64,000 bases of DNA, taken from assembly GCF_003097615.1 (NCBI RefSeq), contig NZ_QCZG01000001.1, forward strand, positions 62,001 through 126,000, in the 5' to 3' direction. Positions 1-8,825 of the stretch are shown piece by piece. The translations under genes were made by a program, and so were the position numbers. Each line of letters opens with the position of its first letter. Within the stretch, counting starts at the first letter, position 1. The stretch is from Pueribacillus theae (GTDB taxonomy: Bacteria; Bacillota; Bacilli; Bacillales; UBA6769). The notes beneath the pieces were generated by a model. The model worked only from the letters and a program-made list of their open reading frames with translations, ran no database searches and was not told the DNA's origin.

Positions 1-385
1 TCAGCTTCATCCAGTAGCCTTAATCCTGTTTTTAATTTTGTTTTTTTGGCAAATGCCGCATTTTTTTGCAATTAGTATGATGAGATGTGAGGATTACCGG
101 GCTGCGGGAATTCCGATGCTCCCTGTCGTAGCAGGGTTTGAAGCAACAAAGCGGCAAATGGTTCTTTATGTTACCGCATTAATTCCTGTTTCATTGCTTC
201 TATTTAAGCTTGGTGTTGTTTATACCGCTTTCATGGCTGCATTGGGTCTTGGATGGTTTGCTGTCGGTTTAGCCGGTTTCAAAATGAAAGACGAATTGAA
301 ATGGGCAAAAATAATGTTTGTTTACTCACTGAACTATCTCACAATTATGGTTATCGTTACAATTTTAGTTACATTTAAGATGTAA
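1..385 (+). CDS. ctaB: Protoheme IX farnesyltransferase, 3' part only
   Basis: C-terminal part of heme O synthase, the membrane prenyltransferase that adds a farnesyl chain to heme B on the way to heme A. The reading frame is open from base 2 and runs through the left edge, so the start lies outside the window. The visible part has the family signature [13 protein letters not shown] followed by [11 protein letters not shown], then three hydrophobic segments. It ends 87 bp before ctaC, the standard Bacillus order, and supplies heme for the oxidase encoded next. Confidence 0.95.
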   Translation, partial: QLHPVALILFLILFFWQMPHFFAISMMRCEDYRAAGIPMLPVVAGFEATKRQMVLYVTALIPVSLLLFKLGVVYTAFMAALGLGWFAVGLAGFKMKDELKWAKIMFVYSLNYLTIMVIVTILVTFKM

Positions 386-472
386 CAATCTGTACCTAGT
401 GTACAGATATATACATAAAATAAGTGTTTCTTACTGCAAGAATTTAAAGACTTGAGAAAGTGAGGTAAAGAC

Positions 473-1495
473 ATGAAAAAGATGTTAAGGTTGATTCCCG
501 TTCCTATCTTCGGTTTCCTCTTATTAATGCTTGCAGGATGCGGGGAAGAAAACCTATCAGCTCTTCGACCAAAAGGAACAGGAGCAAAAATTCAATTTGA
601 TTTAATGATGCTGAGCATCTATATCATGATAGGCGTTTTTCTCGTTGTGGCTATCATTTTTACGTATGTCATATTGAAGTATAGAAAGCGCCGAGGTGAG
701 GAAGATGTCATTCCGGAACAAGTGGAAGGAAATACAACGCTTGAGGTGCTTTGGACTGCAATTCCAATCCTTTTATTATTGATACTGGCGATTCCGACGG
801 TGTTAGCTACCTTCACATTAGCTGCAGAAGCGCCTGAAGATGATAAGGATACGCTAAAGGTTGAAGTAACAGCTCATCAATATTGGTGGGATTTTAATTA
901 TCCTGGTTTGGATTTCAATACATCGCAAGATTTGTATATTCCGGTAGGCGAGAAAGTTTATTTTGACCTAACTTCCAATGATGTCATCCATTCGTTCTGG
1001 ATTCCTGCTTTATCCGGGAAAATGGATACAAATCCAGGTTTGAAAAACAGCATGTGGATTGAAGCGAAAGAACCTGGTGTTTACAAAGGAAAATGTGCAG
1101 AGTTATGTGGACCATCCCATGCTTTAATGGACTTTAAAGTCATTGCTCTTGAGAGAGATGATTTTGACGCATGGGCTGACAAAATGAAAAATGCGAAAGC
1201 GAAAGCTGACACTGAGGCAGCTCAAGCTGGAGAAGAAGTTTTTAAACAAAGCTGCATTTCTTGTCACGCTGTTGGTGAGGAAGGCGGAAATCTCGCACCA
1301 AACTTAACAAACTTTGGCGATCGTGAAACATTAGCCGGTTTTCTTGATGTAACAGATGAAAACATTGCGGATTGGATTAAAGATCCTCAGTCCTTAAAAC
1401 CTGCTAACAGTATGCCTGGCTTTGGAAACGACTTAAGCGATGATGAAATCAATTCACTTGTTGCCTACTTAAAAGAACAAAAAATTAATCAATAA
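473..1495 (+). CDS. ctaC: Cytochrome c oxidase subunit II with fused cytochrome c (caa3 type)
   Basis: Electron-entry subunit of the caa3 oxidase, 340 aa. It begins with a lipoprotein signal ending in the lipobox LAGC (Cys23), so the mature protein is probably lipid-anchored outside the membrane. Two transmembrane segments follow, then a cupredoxin domain with the CuA ligand motif CAELCGPSH. The C-terminus carries a cytochrome c domain with the heme motif CISCH (residues 261-265) and a likely methionine ligand in NSMPGF. This fusion defines the caa3 rather than the aa3 type. It lies 20 bp upstream of ctaD in one operon. Confidence 0.97.
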   Translation: MKKMLRLIPVPIFGFLLLMLAGCGEENLSALRPKGTGAKIQFDLMMLSIYIMIGVFLVVAIIFTYVILKYRKRRGEEDVIPEQVEGNTTLEVLWTAIPILLLLILAIPTVLATFTLAAEAPEDDKDTLKVEVTAHQYWWDFNYPGLDFNTSQDLYIPVGEKVYFDLTSNDVIHSFWIPALSGKMDTNPGLKNSMWIEAKEPGVYKGKCAELCGPSHALMDFKVIALERDDFDAWADKMKNAKAKADTEAAQAGEEVFKQSCISCHAVGEEGGNLAPNLTNFGDRETLAGFLDVTDENIADWIKDPQSLKPANSMPGFGNDLSDDEINSLVAYLKEQKINQ

Positions 1496-1515
1496 ATGAT
1501 TAAGGAGGTTTAAAC

Positions 1516-3375
1516 GTGGCGACTCACACTGAACAACTATCCCATCGCAAAAAGAGCGCCTTATGGGATTGGTTAACAACTGTTGACCACAAAAAAATTG
1601 CTATTTTGTACTGTCTTGCCGGTCTTTTCTTTTTCATTCTTGGGGGGATTGAAGCAGTATTAATTCGTATTCAGTTGCTATATCCGGAATTTAGCTTCGT
1701 TTCCGCACAAACGTTCAATGAATTAATCACAATGCACGGTACAACGATGATTTTCTTGGCTGCAATGCCTATTTTCCTTGGATTGATGAACGCGGTTGTT
1801 CCGCTTCAAATCGGAGCGAGAGATGTTGCGTTTCCGTTCATGAATGCACTTGGATTGTGGCTGTTTATTTTTGGTGGTTTGCTTCTTAACATGAGCTGGT
1901 TCCTTGGTGGAGCACCTGACGCTGGTTGGACGGCTTATGCGCCTTTATCTACAGACTATGCCGGAACAAGCGGGATGGACTACTATGTTTTAGGGCTGCA
2001 AATTGCTGGATTTGGTACGTTAATGGGAGGAATTAACTTCCTCGTTACGGTGATTAACATGAGAGCTCCTGGCATGTCATTTATGCGTATGCCAATGTTT
2101 ACTTGGGCTTCATTTATTACATCAGCACTTATTTTATTCGCGTTCCCACCTTTAACAATTGGTTTTTTCCTGCTTATGTTTGACCGCTTTTTCGGTTCTA
2201 ACTTTTTCGTAGCAGATGCTGGTGGTAACGTTATTGTTTGGGAACATATTTTCTGGATTTTTGGACACCCTGAAGTTTATATCTTGATTTTACCTGCTTT
2301 TGGTATTTTGTCAGAGGTCATTCCTACATTCTCTCGCAAACGGCTTTTCGGTTATAGTGCAATGGTGTTTGCGACAGCGTTAATTGCGTTTCTTGGGTTC
2401 ATGGTTTGGGCTCACCATATGTTTACAACTGGTTTAGGCCCTGTAGCCAACTCAATTTTTGCGATTGCTACGATGACCATTGCGATCCCGACAGGGGTTA
2501 AGATCTTTAACTGGCTGTTTACAATGTGGGGGGGACAACTTCGCTTCCCGACTGCAAATCTATGGGCTGTAGGTTTTATTCCGTCTTTCTTAATCGGCGG
2601 TATGACAGGAATTATGCTTTCTGTTGCGCCTGCTGACTATCAATATCACGACACGTATTTCGTCGTTGCCCACTTCCACTATGTCATTGTTGGAGGTAGT
2701 GTGTTCGGTATTTTTGCCGGCCTGTATTATTGGTGGCCTAGAATGTTTAGCAAAACGCTTAACGAAACGCTTGGAAAGTGGCATTTCTGGACATTCTTCA
2801 TCGGTTTCCATTTTACTTTCTTCCCGCAACACTTCTTAGGGTTAATGGGAATGCCGCGCCGTGTGTTTACGTATTTGTCTGGCCAAAATCTTGAGGCGGG
2901 TAACTTTGTAAGTACAATCGGAGCATTTTTAATGGGTGTTGGTACAATAATATTTATTGTCAATATCATCATGACGCAATCGAAAAAAGAAGTGGCTGCT
3001 TACGATCCATGGGATGGGCGTACACTCGAATGGGCAATTCCAATTCCGACGCCTGAATATAACTTTGCACAGTTGCCATTAGTGAAAGGCTTGGATGCAT
3101 TTTGGATTGAAAAAATGAACGGCAACAAAGTAATGACGCCAGCTGAGCCGTTAGATGATGTTCATATGCCGAATGGTTCAATCTTGCCACTCTTAATGTC
3201 ACTATCGTTTTTCGTAGCTGCTTTCGGATTTATTTTCGATGTATTGTTTGTCGCTATTCTTGGTCTTGCCAGCTTCTTCTTCTGTATGCTCTTGCGTTCA
3301 GTAATCGATGACCATGGCTACCATATCCATAAAGAAGAACTAATTCCTGTTGAAAACAAAGGAGGTAAAGCTTAA
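1516..3375 (+). CDS. ctaD: Cytochrome c oxidase subunit I
   Basis: Catalytic subunit of the caa3 oxidase, 619 aa with about 14 membrane segments. It reduces O2 at the heme a3-CuB centre and pumps protons. The motif WIFGHPEVYILILP contains the CuB histidine and cross-linked tyrosine, and further heme and copper histidines are seen in the AHHMF and HDTYFVVAHFHYV stretches. The start is GTG, preceded by AAGGAGG. It ends in TAA immediately followed by the GTG of ctaE, which suggests translational coupling. Confidence 0.97.
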   Translation: MATHTEQLSHRKKSALWDWLTTVDHKKIAILYCLAGLFFFILGGIEAVLIRIQLLYPEFSFVSAQTFNELITMHGTTMIFLAAMPIFLGLMNAVVPLQIGARDVAFPFMNALGLWLFIFGGLLLNMSWFLGGAPDAGWTAYAPLSTDYAGTSGMDYYVLGLQIAGFGTLMGGINFLVTVINMRAPGMSFMRMPMFTWASFITSALILFAFPPLTIGFFLLMFDRFFGSNFFVADAGGNVIVWEHIFWIFGHPEVYILILPAFGILSEVIPTFSRKRLFGYSAMVFATALIAFLGFMVWAHHMFTTGLGPVANSIFAIATMTIAIPTGVKIFNWLFTMWGGQLRFPTANLWAVGFIPSFLIGGMTGIMLSVAPADYQYHDTYFVVAHFHYVIVGGSVFGIFAGLYYWWPRMFSKTLNETLGKWHFWTFFIGFHFTFFPQHFLGLMGMPRRVFTYLSGQNLEAGNFVSTIGAFLMGVGTIIFIVNIIMTQSKKEVAAYDPWDGRTLEWAIPIPTPEYNFAQLPLVKGLDAFWIEKMNGNKVMTPAEPLDDVHMPNGSILPLLMSLSFFVAAFGFIFDVLFVAILGLASFFFCMLLRSVIDDHGYHIHKEELIPVENKGGKA

Positions 3376-3984
3376 GTGAGTACACAATCATCAACATTGC
3401 CTCCTCATCCTGAGAAAGCAACATTAGAGGGAAAGAATAAGTTTTTAGGATTATGGTTTTTCCTAGGCGGGGAAACAGCTTTATTCGCAACGTTATTTGG
3501 TACGTATTTGGGGCTCCGGAATTCAAATGCCGGAGGCCCAACCGCCGAGGAATTGTTTTCACTTCCATTAGTTTTTGTAATGACCATCATCTTGCTTGTG
3601 AGCAGTATGACTTCTGTTCTTGCTGTTATGGCGATGAGAAGAAGAAATATGAAAGCATTGCTTGGCTGGTTTATTGTTACAGTTATTTTAGGTTTGTCGT
3701 TTATTGGCTTAGAAATTTACGAATTCTATCACTATACACTTGAAGGGCATCAATTTACAAAAAGTGCATTTGCTTCTGCTTTCTATACGTTGCTAGGAAC
3801 TCACGGTTCCCACGTTGCCTTTGGCTGTGCATGGATAACTGCACTCGTAATCCGCAACTTCAAGCGCCCGCTCGACACATACAACGCGCCTAAATTTTAT
3901 CTTGCATCTCTATATTGGCACTTTATTGATGTTGTATGGGTATTTATTTTCTCACTCGTTTATTTGTTGGGAGTGATCGGTTAA
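3376..3984 (+). CDS. ctaE: Cytochrome c oxidase subunit III
   Basis: Heme-copper oxidase subunit III, 202 aa, about five membrane segments. Typical features are the GLWFFLGGE motif near the N-terminus and the LLGTHGSHVAFG and YWHFIDVVWVFIF motifs. The GTG start directly abuts the ctaD stop, with its ribosome site GGAGGTAAAG inside the end of ctaD. The next gene, ctaF, starts one base after its stop. Confidence 0.96.
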   Translation: MSTQSSTLPPHPEKATLEGKNKFLGLWFFLGGETALFATLFGTYLGLRNSNAGGPTAEELFSLPLVFVMTIILLVSSMTSVLAVMAMRRRNMKALLGWFIVTVILGLSFIGLEIYEFYHYTLEGHQFTKSAFASAFYTLLGTHGSHVAFGCAWITALVIRNFKRPLDTYNAPKFYLASLYWHFIDVVWVFIFSLVYLLGVIG

Positions 3985-3985
3985 A

Positions 3986-4315
3986 ATGGTTGAAGAGAAT
4001 AAAGATTTAAACTCACCGAAAATGACGTTAGAGGAAGAGATTGAATATAAGTCGGAAATGAAGCTTCAGCTCATCTCCTTTGCGATGATGATTATTTTAA
4101 CAATCGTTGCTTTTGCAGCTGTAGCCAGCGATGCCATTACACCGGCGTTTAAAGCCATTTTCGTCTTAATTATGGCTGGTATCCAATTTGTCTTCCAAGT
4201 TTATGTATTTATGCATATGGGGCAAAAAAATCACGAATTTCCGACATTGGCAATTTGGACTGGATTTTTTGTAGCTCTTTTATGTATTGTTGGGATAGCA
4301 GCGTTAATTTGGTAA
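3986..4315 (+). CDS. ctaF: Cytochrome c oxidase subunit IV
   Basis: Small accessory subunit of the quinol/cytochrome oxidase family, 109 aa: an acidic N-terminal tail followed by three membrane segments (about residues 30-50, 55-75 and 85-107) with the motif YVFMHMGQK. It is the last subunit gene of the oxidase operon and is followed by a strong hairpin terminator. Confidence 0.95.
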   Translation: MVEENKDLNSPKMTLEEEIEYKSEMKLQLISFAMMIILTIVAFAAVASDAITPAFKAIFVLIMAGIQFVFQVYVFMHMGQKNHEFPTLAIWTGFFVALLCIVGIAALIW

Positions 4316-4341
4316 GCAAATGTAAAGTTAATAAAAATGTG

Positions 4342-4378
4342 ATGGCTGCAATCTTAAATTGCAGCCATTCGTTTTTTG
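4342..4378 (+). terminator. Terminator after ctaF
   Basis: An 11-bp perfect stem (ATGGCTGCAAT / ATTGCAGCCAT, 4342-4352 and 4358-4368) with a 5-base loop, followed by TCGTTTTTT. This separates the oxidase operon from the DUF420 gene. Confidence 0.85.
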
Positions 4379-4399
4379 CGGGGAGGAAAAACAAAGAAT

Positions 4400-4858
4400 A
4401 TGGCAGCCATTTTACCTTTAATCAGTACATCTTGTATTGTGATAAGCGCTATACTTATCGCTTTTGGTTGGCGTGAAATTAAGCTTGGCAATCGAGAAAA
4501 ACATAAAAAGATCATGATAACTGCTGCTTTGTTTGCTTTAACATTTTTTATTATCTATATGTCACGGACGGTATTTATTGGGAACGTAAGCTTTGGAGGC
4601 CCTGAGCATTTAAAGATTTTTTATACGATCTTTTTAATTTTCCATGTCTTTCTAGCTACAACTGGCGGCGTATTTGGGCTTGTTACTTTATATCTCGCGT
4701 TCAAAGGGAATTTTGTTAAGCATAAAAAAATTGGGCCTTGGACTTCTATGATTTGGTTTTTCACTGCAATTACCGGTGTCGTTGTCTATCTATTGTTGTA
4801 TGTTATTTTTCCAAATGGGGAAACGACGAGTTTAATAAAAGCCATTCTTGGAAATTAA
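4400..4858 (+). CDS. DUF420 membrane protein (YozB/CtaM-like)
   Basis: Membrane protein of about 152 aa with four to five hydrophobic segments, of the DUF420 family that often lies beside heme-copper oxidase operons. Some members (CtaM) help mature heme-A oxidases, but a role here is inferred from position only. ATG 4400 is chosen; GGGAGG at 4381-4386 is a rather distant ribosome site, and a TTG at 4376 in the same frame is a poorer alternative. In B. subtilis this position holds the unrelated ctaG. A bidirectional terminator follows. Confidence 0.8.
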   Translation: MAAILPLISTSCIVISAILIAFGWREIKLGNREKHKKIMITAALFALTFFIIYMSRTVFIGNVSFGGPEHLKIFYTIFLIFHVFLATTGGVFGLVTLYLAFKGNFVKHKKIGPWTSMIWFFTAITGVVVYLLLYVIFPNGETTSLIKAILGN

Positions 4859-4860
4859 AC

Positions 4861-4889
4861 AAAGCCGTCTACTTCGTGTGGACGGCTTT
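4861..4889. terminator. Bidirectional terminator between convergent genes
   Basis: Inverted repeat AAAGCCGTC / GACGGCTTT (4861-4869 and 4881-4889). It can end transcription from both directions between the DUF420 gene and the minus-strand permease gene. Confidence 0.8.
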
Positions 4890-5946
4890 AAATTTTAAAG
4901 TTTAATTTAATGATTCCCGCTTCTCTTGCAGAATTAAAGAAAATGACGATAAGTGGACCGACAAAAAATCCAATAAAGCCGAAAAGCTTTAATCCGATAT
5001 ACATGGAAATTAAGGTTGGAAGTGGGGATAGACCAATTTGTTTCCCCATCACTTTAGGTTCAACAGTTCGGCGAATTGCCAAAAGGATGACTGCCAGAAT
5101 CGCGAGCTTTGTACCCATCACAGGATCTCCGACAATAAATTTATAAACTGACCATGGACCGAGAATAACAATCGAGCCAATAATCGGGATAACATCAATA
5201 ATCCATATAATAAAGGACATCACTAGTGCAACATCTGGCGCAATTAAGTAAAGCCCAATAAGAGAAACGAAAAAAATGATGATGCTTACAAGCACTTGGC
5301 CTTTAAAAAACCCAATAAATACATGAGAAAGACGCGATGTCATAAAACTTACTCTTTTAGAGGTTTTTTCTGTGAGATGAGAATATAATTTAGTTTTCAA
5401 GCGGGGCATCTCAAGCATAAAAAGAAATAAAGCAATGAGATAGACAAGAAAACTGACTAAAAAATTAGGGATTTCAGTAATAAACTTTGTGATGTAGCCA
5501 AAATAATCCAATTGTGCAAGCCTGTATCTTGTATTTTCAAAAAACGTATCGATTTGCCTGTTAAGCTCATTGACAAATTCAGGTGGAAACGCATCAAGCC
5601 CTGCAGCAATATTTTCTTCTGTATTATCCCACATTTGTTTCGCATCGTTTACATATTGCGGCAAACTTTCGACAAGCTGAATTCCTTCCGAAACAATTTT
5701 GGATGTTAGAAAATATCCACCGAAGCCGATAACGCATAAAAAAACGAGAAATATAATCAATACAGCATACTGTCGCCTTAATTTTAACTTTAATTGCAGT
5801 AGATTAACAATAGGCCCAAGAACTAAGGCAGTGAAAAAAGCAAGAAGGATTGGTAAAGAAACTGGTAAGATCCAAATGGCTAGTAATAATAATAGGAGGA
5901 TCACTAAACTGATGATAAGCGCTCGCCGGATTTTTTGTCTGTTCAA
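4888..5946 (-). CDS. AI-2E family transporter (YtvI-like permease)
   Basis: Integral membrane protein of 352 aa in the AI-2 exporter-like superfamily, with about eight transmembrane segments: two near the N-terminus, a soluble middle part (about residues 85-150), then a C-terminal block containing DVIPIIGSIVILGP and a final GFIGFFVGPLIV. It most resembles the sporulation-associated YtvI subgroup, but the substrate is unknown. It is a single gene transcribed against the oxidase operon. Confidence 0.8.
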   Translation of the reverse strand: MNRQKIRRALIISLVILLLLLLAIWILPVSLPILLAFFTALVLGPIVNLLQLKLKLRRQYAVLIIFLVFLCVIGFGGYFLTSKIVSEGIQLVESLPQYVNDAKQMWDNTEENIAAGLDAFPPEFVNELNRQIDTFFENTRYRLAQLDYFGYITKFITEIPNFLVSFLVYLIALFLFMLEMPRLKTKLYSHLTEKTSKRVSFMTSRLSHVFIGFFKGQVLVSIIIFFVSLIGLYLIAPDVALVMSFIIWIIDVIPIIGSIVILGPWSVYKFIVGDPVMGTKLAILAVILLAIRRTVEPKVMGKQIGLSPLPTLISMYIGLKLFGFIGFFVGPLIVIFFNSAREAGIIKLNFKI

Positions 5947-6063
5947 CGTTAACTCCTTTCCAAATAAAAGTAAACTACCTTTATTATAATATGGGGAAAC
6001 TTGATTTTAAAGCATCATGCGATGTGGGGGCTGCCAACAATTAAGAGTCTAACATAAAGAGAA

Positions 6064-6086
6064 AACGCATGGAAATTCCATGCGTT
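6064..6086 (-). terminator. Terminator after yugN-like gene
   Basis: Perfect 11-bp inverted repeat (AACGCATGGAA, one base, TTCCATGCGTT) overlapping the stop codon of the minus-strand gene, followed on that strand by a T-rich run. Confidence 0.75.
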
Positions 6087-6447
6087 ATACAACTGCTTTT
6101 TCTAGAAGCTCTTCAAATTGCTTTAATATGTCATTAGAAGCTTTAATGATTTCTTCAGGAAACTCTTCATCTTCATATTCAACGCCATGCGGATAGTAAT
6201 GCTTTCCTATATACGGTACGCCAAGCTTCATAATGGCCGCTGAATCTTCAACAACGCCTTCGATGGCAACTGAGGGTACCCGCAAATAAAAAACATCGCC
6301 AGTCACCATGTTTTCAAACTTATAGTCGTATGTAGCCCGTTCATAATCCCAATGTCCATCTCGAAATAACCCGACAGAGCCCGCAATATGCTCAAGTACA
6401 GAGAATTGAACAGTTTTCCCTTCAATGCCGGTATTTTCAAACTTCAT
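6085..6447 (-). CDS. YugN-like family protein
   Basis: Soluble protein of 120 aa of the YugN-like family, small Bacillaceae proteins of unknown function. No signal peptide or membrane segment is visible and the C-terminal half is acidic. It has its own ribosome site (AAAGGAGAG on the minus strand) and terminator, so it is monocistronic. Confidence 0.75.
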   Translation of the reverse strand: MKFENTGIEGKTVQFSVLEHIAGSVGLFRDGHWDYERATYDYKFENMVTGDVFYLRVPSVAIEGVVEDSAAIMKLGVPYIGKHYYPHGVEYEDEEFPEEIIKASNDILKQFEELLEKAVV

Positions 6448-6653
6448 CGATTTTCTCTCCTTTAAACAAATAATAATAACAGTTTAAGTATAACCCACTT
6501 TAATTGTAAAGAAAACAAACAGGAAATTGAAAACGAAAGTTCATCAAATTATTGAACAATTGACACAAATAATAAAATAGGCGAACTCTTTTTTAGGCAG
6601 AGCGGTAAAATATAAAGAAAGAATACTTTTTATAGGTTACGGGAGGGATTCCG

Positions 6654-7028
6654 TTGTCTCAACAATCTGTCGAATCTTTTAAAAAATTTGTTAAGAAACA
6701 TCCTTCTTTAATAAAAGAGGTAAGAAATGGAAGGCGAAATTGGAAGGAATTATATGAGGAGTGGTATATATTAGGTGAGCAAGATGAAGTATGGGATGTT
6801 TATAAAGAGAAAGAAGGAGGGAATTCCAGTTCCGATGAGCGGTTAGGTTTTTTTGGGAAATTAAGACAGGTTGATTTCGATCAAGTCCAAAAAAATATTT
6901 CAGATATGAAAGGACTTGTTGGAAATATTCAAGAGCTTATCCGTGATTTTAAGCCAAAACAAAAGCCGCCAACTGCACCCCGCATGATGTATCAAAGTCC
7001 TTTTACTTATAATCGACCGAGGCGATAA
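6654..7028 (+). CDS. ylbD: YlbD family putative spore coat protein
   Basis: Protein of 124 aa matching the YlbD family: the N-terminal block with VKKHPSLIKEVRNG and WKELYEEWYILGE is characteristic. The C-terminus is basic and Pro/Tyr-rich, as in many coat proteins. The start is TTG 6654 with the ribosome site GGGAGGG. In B. subtilis ylbD begins the ylb series; the association with the spore coat is known from the family and is not visible in the sequence. Confidence 0.85.
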   Translation: MSQQSVESFKKFVKKHPSLIKEVRNGRRNWKELYEEWYILGEQDEVWDVYKEKEGGNSSSDERLGFFGKLRQVDFDQVQKNISDMKGLVGNIQELIRDFKPKQKPPTAPRMMYQSPFTYNRPRR

Positions 7029-7045
7029 GCAATATTACAACAGAG

Positions 7046-7068
7046 CCCAGTGGTGAACACTGGGTTTT
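7046..7068 (+). terminator. Terminator after ylbD
   Basis: Stem CCCAGTG / CACTGGG (7046-7052, 7058-7064) with loop GTGAA, followed by TTTTAT. Confidence 0.7.
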
Positions 7069-7130
7069 ATATTGGATAAAAACAAATAAATGGGCGGACA
7101 CTAAAAAGAAGGAAGGAGGTCTATGATCAA

Positions 7131-7538
7131 ATGAGCAGAAAATGGATAATTAGCCTTGGAGTGGGCTTGTTTTTATGCTTTCAAATGGCATTTATGCAAC
7201 CGTTAACTACCTTTAGTAAAGAAAATATAACGGATATGCCTGTACAAAGTAAATTTAAGGCAATTAAAATAAATTACAGTGTAAAGGGAAGGGATGTGTA
7301 TGTTGAATGCATCGTTCCCGGGTTCTCTTTCGTTTCCGATGGTGAAAAAAGCACAAGGAAGGATGGAGAAGGGCATATTCATGTGTATGTAAATGGGAAA
7401 AAGATAGAGGATGTTAATCAAGCTGCCTTTATTATAAAAGGCCTCCCAAAAGGAACACATGAGATTACATTGCAATTTGTTCATAATAATCAGCAGCCTT
7501 ATCAATATCATGAAAAATTTACTGTCGATATAAAGTGA
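7131..7538 (+). CDS. Secreted hypothetical protein
   Basis: Protein of 135 aa that I do not recognise. Residues 1-30 look like a signal peptide: a basic start, a hydrophobic core, and a possible cleavage near residue 28. The remainder is rich in beta-strand patterns, with HIHVYVNGKKIE and LPKGTHEITLQFVH, resembling a small Ig-like or YtkA-like extracellular fold. It occupies the place where B. subtilis has ylbE but is unrelated to it. A perfect GGAGGT lies 8 bases upstream of ATG 7131; a nearer ATG at 7123 opens only a three-codon frame. Confidence 0.65.
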   Translation: MSRKWIISLGVGLFLCFQMAFMQPLTTFSKENITDMPVQSKFKAIKINYSVKGRDVYVECIVPGFSFVSDGEKSTRKDGEGHIHVYVNGKKIEDVNQAAFIIKGLPKGTHEITLQFVHNNQQPYQYHEKFTVDIK

Positions 7539-7585
7539 GACCAATCAGTGGGGGTCTGCTGCTTAGTTAATGCGTGATAAAATAA

Positions 7586-7632
7586 TGCCATGTAATGGGT
7601 TAGCCAATTGCATGGCGTATTCCTTTTTTTGT
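7586..7632 (+). terminator. Putative terminator before ylbF
   Basis: Imperfect hairpin with arms ATGCCATG and CATGGCGTAT around 7586-7620, followed by TTCCTTTTTTT. It would end transcription of the secreted-protein gene. Confidence 0.6.
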
Positions 7633-7680
7633 AATTAAGGGGTAATTTATATATAATAAAGGAGTATGGAGGTGTATTGA

Positions 7681-8121
7681 ATGATTGCAACAAGTGATTT
7701 GCTGGAAGTGATTGAAAATTCTAATATGTTAGCTACATATATCTCTCAATCTGAGATTGCAAATAAATATCGACAGGCAAAAGAGTCATTAGCCCATAAT
7801 TTAGAAGCACAGCAACTAATCGCACGGTTTTCAAAAATGAAAGAAGAATATGATGAAGTTCAAAGGTTTGGTAAATATCATCCCAACTTTACAGAGATCT
7901 CTACAAAAATGCGCCATTTAAAGCGTGAACTTGATCTTAATGAAGCCGTTGCTGCATTTAAACAATCAGAGGCAGATCTAGAATCATTGTTAAATGAAGT
8001 AAGTGCAATTATTGCCGGTGCTGTTTCACCTTTTATTAAAGTTCCAACAGGAAATCCTTTTTTTGATAATCGAAGCTGCGAAGGTGGCTGCGGTTCAGGT
8101 GGAGCCTGCAATTGCGGGTAA
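7681..8121 (+). CDS. ylbF: YlbF, subunit of the RNase Y-specificity (Y-) complex
   Basis: Regulator of 146 aa, mostly helical, of the YlbF/YmcA family. In B. subtilis YlbF forms a complex with YmcA and YaaT that binds iron-sulfur clusters, directs RNase Y and affects competence, sporulation and biofilms. The C-terminal tail CEGGCGSGGACNCG carries four cysteines, which fits iron-sulfur cluster binding. ATG 7681 follows AAAGGAGTATGGAGG. It is followed by ylbG, as in B. subtilis. Confidence 0.92.
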   Translation: MIATSDLLEVIENSNMLATYISQSEIANKYRQAKESLAHNLEAQQLIARFSKMKEEYDEVQRFGKYHPNFTEISTKMRHLKRELDLNEAVAAFKQSEADLESLLNEVSAIIAGAVSPFIKVPTGNPFFDNRSCEGGCGSGGACNCG

Positions 8122-8169
8122 GGAAAAAAGGACGTGCTAACTGGTAATAAAAAGCAAAGGGGAAATGAG

Positions 8170-8442
8170 ATGATCGGAGAGCGCATTGGCCTTTCGGTTT
8201 GGCTTTATTCTTTAAAACAAATGAAAAATTTGCGCCGTTTTGGCAATGTAGTTTATACATCTAAGAGGATGAAGTACGCTATTGTATATTGCAACAGAGA
8301 AAATATTGATGAAACAATCGAAAAACTTAATTCGCTGCATTACGTGAAAGCTGTTCAGCCTTCACTAAAACCTTTTCTTAAAACAGAATATGAAAAAGTG
8401 GTCGATAAAGAGAAGGAATTTGAACTGAAAATTGGCTTGTAG
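8170..8442 (+). CDS. ylbG: YlbG family (UPF0298) protein
   Basis: Protein of 90 aa, the usual length of the UPF0298 family. The compact alpha/beta sequence GERIGLSVWLYSLKQMKNLRRFG and the later LHYVKAVQPS are family-typical. ATG 8170 is preceded by AAGGGG and is preferred to an in-frame GTG at 8134. The function is unknown and no membrane segment or signal is seen. Confidence 0.88.
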   Translation: MIGERIGLSVWLYSLKQMKNLRRFGNVVYTSKRMKYAIVYCNRENIDETIEKLNSLHYVKAVQPSLKPFLKTEYEKVVDKEKEFELKIGL

Positions 8443-8451
8443 CATTTTTGG

Positions 8452-8480
8452 AACCCGGTTTATATAAAGCCGGGTTTTTA
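8452..8480 (+). terminator. Terminator after ylbG
   Basis: Stem AACCCGG / CCGGGTT (8452-8458, 8470-8476) with a run of Ts after it. Confidence 0.8.
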
Positions 8481-8485
8481 TACGA

Positions 8486-8740
8486 CGTTAGAAAGTATGA
8501 ATGGACAGAACGGCAGAAAATCGATGCAGCAGTATACCGAGACTGTGCTCGTAGAGAGTTAGCGAGAGTATTAGGCCTCTGTCTATGCCTATAAGGTTCG
8601 GCGAGTTTTCTTTATGTAAAAAAATACCTGCAGGTAAGTCCTGCAGGAGCCTCTATCCATTGAGGCAATGGGAGAGGAGAAACCGGATGAAAGCTTATGG
8701 GGAAAGTAAGCTTTCACCGATGTTGGCACAACATCGTATT
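8486..8740 (+). ncRNA. Structured intergenic region upstream of rsmD (ylbH leader locus)
   Basis: The long gene-free stretch 8443-8989 holds a series of clear hairpins: CCTGCAGG twice (8627-8634, 8640-8647), GCCTC/GAGGC (8649-8653, 8662-8666), GAAAGCTTA/TAAGCTTTC (8689-8697, 8707-8715) and CGATGTTG/CAACATCG (8718-8725, 8729-8736). Published comparative work describes a ylbH leader RNA upstream of this gene (ylbH = rsmD). I cannot tell whether that motif is this hairpin series or the shorter leader after the promoter at 8796. Bases 8519-8615 also match a second repeat copy near 37300-37428. Confidence 0.5.
8519..8618 (+). repeat. Repeat family R2, copy 1
   Basis: Shares with the reverse complement of 37300-37428 the blocks AATCGAYGCAGCAG, GAGTYAGYGAG, GCCTCTGTCT and a final TTTTCTTTA in the same order, with differing spacing. 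It lies in the ylbG-rsmD gap. The function is unknown. Confidence 0.5.
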
Positions 8741-8795
8741 TGATGCTGTTAGTTGTATTATTGCCAAATCAATCTTTTGTATACATAAAATAAAT

Positions 8796-8825
8796 TTGAC
8801 AGAAAAATAAATTTAAAGTTTTAAT
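8796..8825 (+). promoter_or_regulatory. Putative SigA promoter for rsmD-coaD
   Basis: TTGACA at 8796-8801, an 18-base spacer, and TTTAAT at 8820-8825. A transcript would begin near 8832 and carry a leader of about 155 bases, in which CCACTT can pair with AAGTGG. Confidence 0.5.

Noticed and set aside
7123-7134. Regulatory mini-frame (ATG plus two codons) before the secreted protein
   Set aside because: The ribosome site is too close to this ATG; likely chance overlap upstream of the true start.
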